From NCBI GenBank assembly GCA_028292505.1, contig JAQGMF010000010.1, positions 124,001 to 188,000 on the forward strand: a stretch of DNA of 64,000 nucleotides, read 5' to 3'. The translations under genes were made by a program, and so were the position numbers. The first letter of the stretch is position 1. The number at the start of each line of letters is the position of its first letter. Below, one piece after another: positions 16,374-24,800 of the stretch. The notes below the pieces were generated by a model. It was given only the letters and a program-made list of their open reading frames with translations. It was not told where the DNA came from and made no database searches. This DNA is from Rhodocyclales bacterium (lineage in GTDB: Bacteria; Pseudomonadota; Gammaproteobacteria; Burkholderiales; Rhodocyclaceae).

Positions 16374-16643
16374 ATGCCGCGCGCCGAAGCCGAAATCTCC
16401 AACCGCCTGGGTCTGCACGCCCGTCCTTCCGCCAAGCTCACGCAGCTGGCAACACAGTTCCGCAGCGAAATCTGGCTCGAACGCGCAGGCCGCCGCGTTA
16501 ATGCAAAAAGCATAATGGGTGTCATGATGCTGGCCGCAGCGCAGGGCGCTCGCCTGATTATCGAGACCGAAGGCGAGGACGACGAGAAAGCCCTGCTGGC
16601 CATCGTCGAGCTCATCAACAGCCGTTTCGGCGAGCGCGAGTAA
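16374..16643 (+). CDS. ptsH: Phosphocarrier protein HPr
   Basis: An 89-residue HPr that shuttles phosphate from EI to EIIA. The active-site His15 is in NRLGLHARPSAKL, and the regulatory-serine region reads VNAKSIMGVMMLAA, so both the PEP-dependent His and the HPr-kinase Ser site are present. It lies between the EIIA gene (6 nt) and ptsI (3 nt). Confidence 0.96.
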   Translation: MPRAEAEISNRLGLHARPSAKLTQLATQFRSEIWLERAGRRVNAKSIMGVMMLAAAQGARLIIETEGEDDEKALLAIVELINSRFGERE

Positions 16644-16646
16644 CAC

Positions 16647-18395
16647 GTGCCGTTTGTCATACACGGCCTCCCTGTCTCGCAAGGCATTTCTATCGGGCAT
16701 GCCCACCTGGTGTCGCACGCCCTGCTGGAAGTCAATCACTTCCAGATAGCACCACGTCATATCGATGCCGAGGTTCAGCGCCTCGAAGACGCCGCCGCCA
16801 AGGTGCGTTTCGAGTTACGTGCGCTGCGCGAGACCTCGTCCAGCGCGCAATCGGAAGTAACCGCCTTCGTCGATCTGCACACCTTGCTGCTCGACGACCC
16901 GATGCTGGTGGAGGCATCGATACGCCTGATCCGCGAACGCCGCTGCAACGCCGAGTGGGCGCTGGTGCAGCAGCTCGAACAGATCGTCGAGCAATTCGAG
17001 ATCATCGAGGACACCTATCTGCGCCAGCGCAAGGCCGACGTGGTGCAAGTCGTCGAGCGTCTGCTCAAGGTGCTGCTTGGACATCCCGGCTCGGTGCAGG
17101 GAAAACGTCGTGAAGGCAGCAATCTGGGCACCGGTCTGGCGGGCGTGGTCGGCACCATCGTTGTCGCCCACGACCTCTCGCCCGCTGACACCATCCACTT
17201 CAAGAATAATCAGATCGCGGGCTTCGTCACCGATGTCGGCGGCGCGACCTCGCACACCGCCATCGTCGCACGCAGCCTGAGCATCCCCGCCGTGGTCGGT
17301 CTGCGGCATGTGCGCAACGTCGTGCGCGAAGACGACGTTGTCATAATCGACGGTGCGCGTGGCGTGGTCATCGTCGATCCAGACGAGCGCGTGCTCGAAG
17401 AATACCGCCTGCGCCGCAGTGTCTATGAACTGGAACGCACCAAGCTCAAGCGCCTGCTCACCATGCGCGCGGCGACGCTGGATGGCGAGATGGTGTCGCT
17501 GCAGGCCAATATCGAGCTGCCCGGCGATGTGGCTCAGGTGCGCGAGGTCGATGCCGATGGTGTAGGCCTGTTCCGTACCGAATTCCTGTTCATGAATCGC
17601 GACGTGCTGCCCAATGAAGACGAGCAGTTCGAGGCCTATCGCTCGGTGGCGAAGGCCATGGGCGGCAAGCCGGTGACGATACGCACATTAGATATCGGCT
17701 CGGACAAGGCTCTCAATTCGGGTGGCCCGCGCGGCGAGACCAATCCGGCACTCGGCCTGCGGGCGATCCGCTACAGTCTGTCGGAACCACAGATGTTCCT
17801 CACCCAATTGCGCGCGCTGCTGCGCGCCTCGTACTACGGCAAGGTGCAGATTCTCGTGCCAATGCTGGCGCACGCCCACGAGATCGACGCGACCCTGACG
17901 GCGATCACGCTGGCGAAAGGGCAACTGCGCGCCGAGAAAATCAAGTTCGACGAGAACGTGCGCGTCGGCGGCATGATCGAGGTACCTGCCGCGGCGCTGT
18001 CGCTGGGCGTGTTCGTCAAGCGACTGCAATTCCGGTCGATCGGCACCAATGACCTGATCCAGTACACGCTGGCCATCGATCGCACCGACGAAGCGGTCGC
18101 GCATCTTTACGATCCGCTGCATCCGGCCGTGCTGAAGCTGATCTCGCAGACGATCCAAATCGGCACCAAGGCCGGCCTGTCCGTTTCGGTGTGCGGTGAA
18201 ATGGCCGGCGATCCGCATTACACGCGCCTGCTGGTCGGCATGGGCCTCCGCACCTTCTCCATGCACCCGGCGCAGATTCTGGAAGTGAAGCAGGAAATCT
18301 TGCGCTCGGACAGCGCCGAGCTGGGCACGAAGGTCACCAAGCTGCTACGTCAGGATGAGCCGGAGCGCATCAGCGAAGCTGTCAGTCGTTTGTAA
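16647..18395 (+). CDS. ptsI: Phosphoenolpyruvate–protein phosphotransferase (PTS Enzyme I)
   Basis: A 582-residue Enzyme I that takes phosphate from PEP and passes it to HPr. It starts at GTG (MPFVIHGLPVSQGISIG), 3 nt after ptsH. The N-terminal HPr-binding helical part is followed by the phosphohistidine site GGATSHTAIVARSL, then the PEP-binding TIM barrel: VGLFRTEFLFMNRD, RTLDIGSDKAL, and GTNDLIQYTLAIDR, with the catalytic Cys in SVCGEMAGDP. The length is typical. Its stop is only 6 nt from the stop of the convergent lipoprotein gene. Confidence 0.97.
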   Translation: MPFVIHGLPVSQGISIGHAHLVSHALLEVNHFQIAPRHIDAEVQRLEDAAAKVRFELRALRETSSSAQSEVTAFVDLHTLLLDDPMLVEASIRLIRERRCNAEWALVQQLEQIVEQFEIIEDTYLRQRKADVVQVVERLLKVLLGHPGSVQGKRREGSNLGTGLAGVVGTIVVAHDLSPADTIHFKNNQIAGFVTDVGGATSHTAIVARSLSIPAVVGLRHVRNVVREDDVVIIDGARGVVIVDPDERVLEEYRLRRSVYELERTKLKRLLTMRAATLDGEMVSLQANIELPGDVAQVREVDADGVGLFRTEFLFMNRDVLPNEDEQFEAYRSVAKAMGGKPVTIRTLDIGSDKALNSGGPRGETNPALGLRAIRYSLSEPQMFLTQLRALLRASYYGKVQILVPMLAHAHEIDATLTAITLAKGQLRAEKIKFDENVRVGGMIEVPAAALSLGVFVKRLQFRSIGTNDLIQYTLAIDRTDEAVAHLYDPLHPAVLKLISQTIQIGTKAGLSVSVCGEMAGDPHYTRLLVGMGLRTFSMHPAQILEVKQEILRSDSAELGTKVTKLLRQDEPERISEAVSRL

Positions 18396-18401
18396 GCGGC
18401 G

Positions 18402-18983
18402 TCACAACATGCCGGCCTTGCGCGCCGACTCCACACTGATCTTCGCCAGACTCGCGATCTGCTCGCGCACTTCCTGTGCGGCCGTCGATGCCTTGCCCGA
18501 CCACATCAACTTGCCACTGGCGGCGTTGGTCAAGGTTGTGTCCGACGAATAGGTCGTTGTCATATAGTCAGGCCCGCCGCCGATAGGCATGGCCACGCCG
18601 AAGCCGGCACTATGCCGATAGCCACCCGAGCCGAAACCGAAGCCGAACGATGAGCCGTAATTGTTCACAATGACCGTCGGGCTCAAACTCGCCTGCATCA
18701 CCGCTTGCGCGCCCAGACTGCGTGCCGCGGCAAGCTTGTCGGGCGGCGGCGTGTCGGAGATCACCGGCGTGATGCCGACGTTGCGCAACTCGGCAGCGAG
18801 TTGATCCTGGCAGATTCGCACCACCGTCTGTTCGGTTGCCTGGCAGATAACCAGCACCTTGGCGCCGGCCGGCTGCCCGGCAAATTGAGGATCGCTCCAC
18901 TGCGCATCGAGTCTGCCCGTCGCGCAACCGGCAAGCACACACGCGCCCGCGCTCAGGGTCAATAACTTTGTTGTGACCGTCAT
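18402..18983 (-). CDS. Predicted lipoprotein, DUF4136-like
   Basis: A 193-residue protein starting at the ATG at 18983 (MTVTTKLLTL) with a lipoprotein signal peptide and lipobox LAGC (Cys20). The mature part shows QWSDPQFAGQP, an alternating region LGAQAVMQASLSPTV, a Gly/Phe-rich stretch (SSFGFGFGSGG) and LTNAASGKLMWSGKAST near the C-terminus, as in DUF4136-type lipoproteins of unknown role. It is the last minus-strand gene beyond the eCIS cluster, 109 nt after the DUF4157–OmpA gene. Whether it belongs with that cluster is uncertain. Confidence 0.75.
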   Translation of the reverse strand: MTVTTKLLTLSAGACVLAGCATGRLDAQWSDPQFAGQPAGAKVLVICQATEQTVVRICQDQLAAELRNVGITPVISDTPPPDKLAAARSLGAQAVMQASLSPTVIVNNYGSSFGFGFGSGGYRHSAGFGVAMPIGGGPDYMTTTYSSDTTLTNAASGKLMWSGKASTAAQEVREQIASLAKISVESARKAGML

Positions 18984-19092
18984 GGCTGTCTCCAGATTGG
19001 CAAGCAAGTGCACATGAAGATTGCAGCACATTGCGTTCCCACAGCTCTATTTGTATGCCATCCCGGCCTTGGCCGCCGTACCGACTGTCGGG

Positions 19093-20676
19093 CTAGGGTT
19101 CGTTGATCGGCGCTTCTGCGGTGCGCACGAAATGCACCACCACGCGCCGATTGGCTTTCAGGCTGCCTGCGTCCGCCACCGGACTACCCGGCGCGAAGGC
19201 CGTACTCTCACCAGCGCCGGTAGCCGTGTCGATGCGTGCCGGATCGATGCCCTGCGATAGCAATGCTGCAACAACTTCGTTGGCACGTTGCAGCGACAGG
19301 CCAGCGTTGTAGCCGGTGGTTCCGCGCTGGTCGGCGTAGCCCGTAACCTCGATGCGCGTATCGGGATATTTGTCCATGTATTCGTGCGCATCGTTGAGCT
19401 TGGCCAGTTCCGATCCACTTGCCAGTGCGCTGTCGGTATCGAAATAGACTATGACATCTTCATGCGAAAAATAACCCTGGAAACGTCCCATGGCTTCGGT
19501 CAGTTCCGGCGTCGCACCTGCAAGCGGCACGGCATAGTCGTTGAGCACGGCCCCGCTGCGTATCTGGAAACCCCACTCCACGCCGCCATACAACACCTGG
19601 TTGTCGGTGCCGCGTGCGAAGGTCTGGAAATCGAAGTCCACGTCGAAGGACATATTGGGATTGTCGATCAGCGTCGCCGGCTGGGTATCCGTCGGCGAAC
19701 GCAACCAGCCGTAGTCTCCGTAACCGCCCGGCGTTGGATTGACCGCATCGGGCTCTTCATAGCTAGACGGCACGTTACTCGATCGCGGGTGCACCGCTGG
19801 ATCGTAGAGCGCATCGACGTACGCACCTTTGCGCGCGAGTCCATCGCCCGTCGTCATGGCTTCCATGCGGCCGCCTTCAGTGCCGACCGTCCCCGCCGGG
19901 TTTGCCGTCGTGATGCTGTTGCTGTCGGTAATCGTGCTCCAGTCGACCGGCTGGCCTGCCTTGTGACCGGCGCCCGTGCCCTGGTCGGTGACGTTGATGA
20001 CTTGCGTCATGCCGATCTGCGTCGAGTATGGCCCCGTCGGGTCGGGATCGAACAACAGGTTGACGTTCATGCCGGGCCCCGAAGTTGTCATATCCACCAT
20101 GAATATGCCAAGCGGGACATTCATGTTCGGCTCGTGGATGTCGCGCTGGATCGCCTGCGGCTCGCCGCCCTGCTGCGCGACGTGCGTGAGTTCGTGACGC
20201 AGCAACTCGCTGCCTGCGTCTGTATGCGGCGCATAGCGCCCTTGCGCGAAGAAGATGTCGCGGCCGACGGTCACCGCATTTGCGCCGAGCGAATCGGCAA
20301 AGCGTGCAGCGGAGCTGTCGTCGTGCAAGCGCACCTGGCCGGCGTCGACACCCAGCGTCTGCGCGCCCGACTGCGCCTCCTGCGGCAGGCTGCGACCGGC
20401 GCCGGCGCGCTGCGCGATCTGTGTCGACACCCGGCGCGAGGTCGCATCCGACTGCACGGCTGTCGGCGAAGTACGCTCGTCGACGGGCGCAGCGGCGATG
20501 CTGCGCGCCTCGTGCTCGGCGTGATCGTTGGTCGGCAAGGGCTGGAAACGTGGCGGAGTCGGCGTCCGCGTCGGTGCCTGCAGGAAACGCGGCAAGCCGG
20601 CGATGCCACCCAAACGCGGCGCGCCTTTACCACCCTTGCGCGCCCCCTGCGAACCCTTTGAAGATGAGAATCTCAT
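19093..20676 (-). CDS. DUF4157–OmpA fusion, eCIS-associated cargo candidate
   Basis: A 527-residue protein with three parts. Residues 1-90 are a basic, disordered leader containing GLPRFLQAP, a style of N-terminus seen on eCIS cargo. Residues about 95-175 form a DUF4157 domain with intact HELTH (161-165), a metallopeptidase-like fold often found in proteins carried by contractile injection systems. A middle part of unknown function follows, and residues 408-518 are an OmpA-like peptidoglycan-binding domain (VIVYFDTDSA...TRIEVTGYADQRG). No signal peptide is seen, fitting loading into a particle rather than Sec export. The start has a GGAGAGG ribosome site. It is the last structural gene of the eCIS block. 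Function as cargo is inferred. Confidence 0.82.
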   Translation of the reverse strand: MRFSSSKGSQGARKGGKGAPRLGGIAGLPRFLQAPTRTPTPPRFQPLPTNDHAEHEARSIAAAPVDERTSPTAVQSDATSRRVSTQIAQRAGAGRSLPQEAQSGAQTLGVDAGQVRLHDDSSAARFADSLGANAVTVGRDIFFAQGRYAPHTDAGSELLRHELTHVAQQGGEPQAIQRDIHEPNMNVPLGIFMVDMTTSGPGMNVNLLFDPDPTGPYSTQIGMTQVINVTDQGTGAGHKAGQPVDWSTITDSNSITTANPAGTVGTEGGRMEAMTTGDGLARKGAYVDALYDPAVHPRSSNVPSSYEEPDAVNPTPGGYGDYGWLRSPTDTQPATLIDNPNMSFDVDFDFQTFARGTDNQVLYGGVEWGFQIRSGAVLNDYAVPLAGATPELTEAMGRFQGYFSHEDVIVYFDTDSALASGSELAKLNDAHEYMDKYPDTRIEVTGYADQRGTTGYNAGLSLQRANEVVAALLSQGIDPARIDTATGAGESTAFAPGSPVADAGSLKANRRVVVHFVRTAEAPINEP

Positions 20677-20694
20677 GTCGCCTCTCCTCGATGA

Positions 20695-21729
20695 CTATTT
20701 ATTTGTCATGGCCGCGCGGCGCTGCGCGTCATGCTCGGCGCGCACAGCGGCAAAGCGCTGCTCACCCCATTCCGTCTGCAACGCGTCCAATACCGGGCTG
20801 ACCCAGGACTGCGCCGCCTCGTTGCCTATGACATCGGCAAGCGTTACCCAAGCCGTGGCCAGCGCACGATAGGCTTCGAGCTGATCGCCGAGTGCATTGG
20901 CCGTGCGCGAGATGGCGACCGCCGCGCTGAAATAGGTATTCGGTGCAACCGCTTGCAGCGCCTCTTCGCGCGCGATTTTCGCCGCCTCCAGCGCCGCTAC
21001 CGCATCACCGCGCCCGAAAGCTTGCGCGGCAACGAGCAATTGAATGTCGGCCAGCGCCGCGTGATCGCCCGCCAGACTTGCCTGAGCAGTCACGCGCTGG
21101 ATCAGGGCCTCACTTCTGGTCGGCTGCGTGGCGTAGTGCAGTGTCGTCGCCTGTTCGATCAACGTGCGCGTGGCGCTTGTACGATCACCAATCTCCATGA
21201 AGATGTCATGCGCGGTTTCGAGTTCGCGAACGGCTGCCTCGTGCTGCCCGGCATTGACCAGTGCCACGGCACGCTTGCGCAACAAGCCACCACGTGCTGC
21301 AGCGCCCATACCAGCGCTGGCGCCCGCATCCAGCGCCGCCGCAAAGGCAACTGCCGATGCAGCACCATCGCCGCGCGCCAGCGCCGTTTCACCGAGTTCG
21401 GTATACGCCGCGACGGCAATCGGCCCACTCTCAACGACCAGTGCCAGGGCTTGCTGCGCACGGTTTTGTGCTTCATCGAGCAGGCCGCCAAAGCGGCTCA
21501 GCGTGGCTGTCATCGACAGGCAGCGCGCCTCGTCGAACGTGCGTCCGGCGGCGTGATGCAGGGCCGTGGCCTCTTCCAGCGCCGCGCGCGCCTCGCCGAT
21601 GCGCACGTGCTGCAATAGTACGCTGGCATGTGTCGCCAGAATTTCGGCAAGGGCGACGTCGTCACGCGGCACGTGGTTGCGCACTTCGTGGAGGCGTTTC
21701 GTGGAGATGTCCAGGTCGCTGGCGGTCAT
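20695..21729 (-). CDS. Helical-repeat (TPR-like) protein of the eCIS cluster
   Basis: A 344-residue Ala-rich protein made of repeated antiparallel helices in the TPR style: for example IGEARAALEEATALHHAAG, LDEAQNRAQQALALV, and GQHEAAVRELETAHDIF, each followed by a turn. No signal peptide or membrane segment is seen. It lies between the large cargo candidate (across a repeat element) and the DUF4157–OmpA gene, 18 nt upstream of the latter. A chaperone or loading role for the cargo would fit, but this is inference from position. Confidence 0.7.
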   Translation of the reverse strand: MTASDLDISTKRLHEVRNHVPRDDVALAEILATHASVLLQHVRIGEARAALEEATALHHAAGRTFDEARCLSMTATLSRFGGLLDEAQNRAQQALALVVESGPIAVAAYTELGETALARGDGAASAVAFAAALDAGASAGMGAAARGGLLRKRAVALVNAGQHEAAVRELETAHDIFMEIGDRTSATRTLIEQATTLHYATQPTRSEALIQRVTAQASLAGDHAALADIQLLVAAQAFGRGDAVAALEAAKIAREEALQAVAPNTYFSAAVAISRTANALGDQLEAYRALATAWVTLADVIGNEAAQSWVSPVLDALQTEWGEQRFAAVRAEHDAQRRAAMTNK

Positions 21730-21751
21730 GTCATGCGTGTCCGTTTGAGTC

Positions 21752-21839
21752 CGTCATTCCCGCGAAAGCGGGAATCTACCTCATTGGAAAATGTTGCTTG
21801 GTGCGATAGAAGTGGATTCCCGCTTTCGCGGGAATGACG
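21752..21839. repeat. Paired inverted repeat, family R, copy 3
   Basis: Left arm CGTCATTCCCGCGAAAGCGG and right arm CCGCTTTCGCGGGAATGACG are perfect inverses, about 38 nt apart. It separates the 1848-aa gene from the downstream helical-repeat gene on the minus strand. Confidence 0.92.
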
Positions 21840-21862
21840 GCAAATATCCCATTTGTCATACA

Positions 21863-24800
21863 TCACGCAGCCCCCTCCAGCACTTTCTTGCCCTCGCCAG
21901 CAAGCCGTTTCTTCGTCGCCTCGATGGCCTGTTGCCGCGCCGAGGCGTGACCGGTGGCCCAAGCCTGCATTTGCTCTGCCAGGGATTTTGCCTGTTCCTG
22001 GCGTTGTGTGGCGGCGTCGCCGAGTTGCCGGCCTTGCGCCGTGGCGACGGTGCTGGCTTGTTGTGCGTCGGTCTGCGCAGCGGCGTTGTCCTGCTGCAGG
22101 CTTTCGGCGCCGCTCTTGGAGGTTTCGAGCTGGCTCGTCGAACTGCCGGCCAGTGCGGTGGTCGCATCGAGACGACCCGCGTCGCCTTGCAATGCCGCCT
22201 GCTGTCCGGGTTGGGCGGTGTCGATGCCAGCCATCTGTAATCCCATTTGCGTAAATGAATCCTGCATCTGGCGCGCCTCGGTGTTCATCTGCGTCATTTT
22301 CGCTCCGGCAGCGCCCGGCAGATGCGAGGCGAAGCCGGTGAAACCTTCCCACACGGCGAGCGGCACGGACAGCGCGGCCAGCCCGGCGGCACGACTCGGG
22401 TAGCCTGCCGTGAGGCCTTGCGACTCCTGCTGGCGTTGCTGCTGCGCCTGATTCGCCGCCTCGCGCTGCGCTACCACTTGTTCGTGCGCCTGCACTGCGG
22501 AGATGCCCGCCGTCGTGTCGGCCACAGTCTGCTGGATTGGCCCTTGTTGCGCTTCGCATTGCGCAGCGCGGCCGTCCTGACGTTGCGCTTCCTGCTCGGC
22601 TTGCGCACGCGACGCGAGCAGGCTGAGCGCTTCGGCTTTGTACGCTTCGATCTGCGCCGGCGTACCCGGCGGTGGCGCGTATTGCGGGTTGACGCGTTCG
22701 ACGCCGGCCTTGGGCTGATTGTCGGGCGTGAATTCGCCGCGATGCGCAGCGGCTTGTTCGGCAACTGTCGGCGCGTGTCCGCCCGGCCCGAAAATCTGGG
22801 GCGCGAAGAGTTCGCCGACCTGGTGAGCGCGCGTGCCCCAGCTCACCGGCTGCGGACCTGCCGGCGTGGCGGTCGTCGGCGCAGTCGTTGGTACACTCGT
22901 TGGCGCAGCACCGGGCGGCGCGGCGGATGGGCTCGTCGGCGTTGTGCTCGGTGTCGCAGTGGGCGGTGCGGCCGAAGCGGGCGTCACAGCTGGCGGACTG
23001 GCTGGCGTCGACGGCGCAGCAGGCGCGGCCGGTGCCGGTGCGACGGGTGCTGCGGGTGCCACCGGGGCTGCGGGAGCAACAGGAGCCACGGGCGCTGCTG
23101 GCGCCGCAGGCGGTGGCGGGGCACCGCCGCCACCGGCAGGTCCGGGGCCGCCCGGCGCAGGGCCGGAAGCGCCCACCGGCCAGTGGGCATCAGCGCGCTC
23201 GGCAGGCGTGGCGCCACGCATGGTGACCCAGCGGCCATCCGGCAACAGGTAGCGACCTTCATCGCCGGCGACCGCAGCACGTCGATTGCCGGCCCAACCG
23301 AAGCGATCGCTCGGTGTGTTGACTTGCACGGTGGGCTCCTGCGACGAGTAAGAGCCCGCAGGCGCACCGGGATTGGCCGAGTGGTAACGCACTTCGACAT
23401 TACCGCCCGGCGGCGCGCCATCGATACTCGTGCGCGGTGCGGCCGAATTTATGCCAACGCCATCCGGAATGACGCTGCCGCCGGCGTCGCGTGGCCCACC
23501 CACCAGCACGTCCGCCGCATTGGCGATGCGCACCTGGCCGATGTCGTTGAAGTACATGTTCTGGCTGTAGGTAATCTGGTTCGGGTTGGGATTGACGCGC
23601 GCATCGGGCAGCGCCGTGAGCCCGCGCCCGGTATCGGGGTGCTGTCCGGGCAGTTCGAAGAAGGTGTCGGAGCGCGCGTTCGCATCCATGCCGTGCAGGA
23701 AGGCGTCGATGTCCGCATCCGTCATATTGGCCAGTTCGCCGGTCGGCGCGCCATGCGTTTCGATGCGCATACCGGTGCCGGGATCGACGGGTGCGGCCGG
23801 GGCAGGGGGCGCCGGCGGTGCAGCGGGCGGTGCCGCTGGTTGTTGTGGCGCGCCTGGCTGCGCTGCGGTCTCTGGCGGTGATGCCGTCGGCATACGCGAT
23901 ACCGGCTCGGTATCGGCGGGATGTGCTGCAGCGCTTGGCGGCGGGGACGACGTGTCGGCAGGGACGCTTGCTGCATCCCCCGGTGCGGGGCGCGCTGTAC
24001 CCTCGAAATCGAGCACGCCCTGGCGCGGATTGGGCGTCTCGGGAAATGCCAGAGGCATTTGCTGGGCTTCGGGTGCGTTTGGCCTCTGGTGGTTGCCGAA
24101 CATGTCGAGCTGCGTACCCGGCGGCAGGGCGTCGAGTTCGGGGTTGAAGGTACGCGTCCAGTCGATGTCCTGAATATCCTCCCCTTGCAAACGCGCCTGT
24201 CTGCGCCCTGCTTCAGCATCGCGCACGCGATCCGCGCGACGCGGCATGCCTGCGCTGGTGCCGGCTGCATCGGCGTCGGCACGCGCCTTGGCGCCGCCGC
24301 CTGCGCCACCCGCGCCCCATATCTCCGCCTGCGCCGCCAGCGCGCGATGTGTCGGATCGGTGGCCTGCTCCGGCGTAATCTCGCCGGCGGCGATGGCTTC
24401 GTCCACGGCTTGCTGATGCCGCTGCAGAGATGGCAACAGCATATCTTCGTTCAGATCCTGCGGCCCGCCACGATTCTGCAATGCGGTCGTCTCGGCATTG
24501 TCGAGTGCCGTCTTGCGCGCCGAAACGGCTTCGTTCTCGACGATCGTGGTGGCATTGCGATAGTCGCGGCCATCGGAGGTCTCGCCATTGGGGCGTGGCG
24601 GTGTGCTGCGTTCCCAGTCCGGCGCATTGCCGTGCGCGGGGTCGACGGTGGCGTCGCGCACCTGTGCGCCGGGAACGACGTGTTCCGAAATCATGTCCGG
24701 CCCGCGCGGACCCTGCAGACGGTGCGGGCCGATGTCGCCGACTTCGGCCGGGCCGCCCTTGGCGCCGTCAAGTACGCTGATCGCAGAGTCGCGGTATTCG

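Noticed and set aside
19288..20661. 457-residue plus-strand frame opposite DUF4157–OmpA
   Set aside because: Antisense shadow of the DUF4157–OmpA gene; no motif and no start signals.
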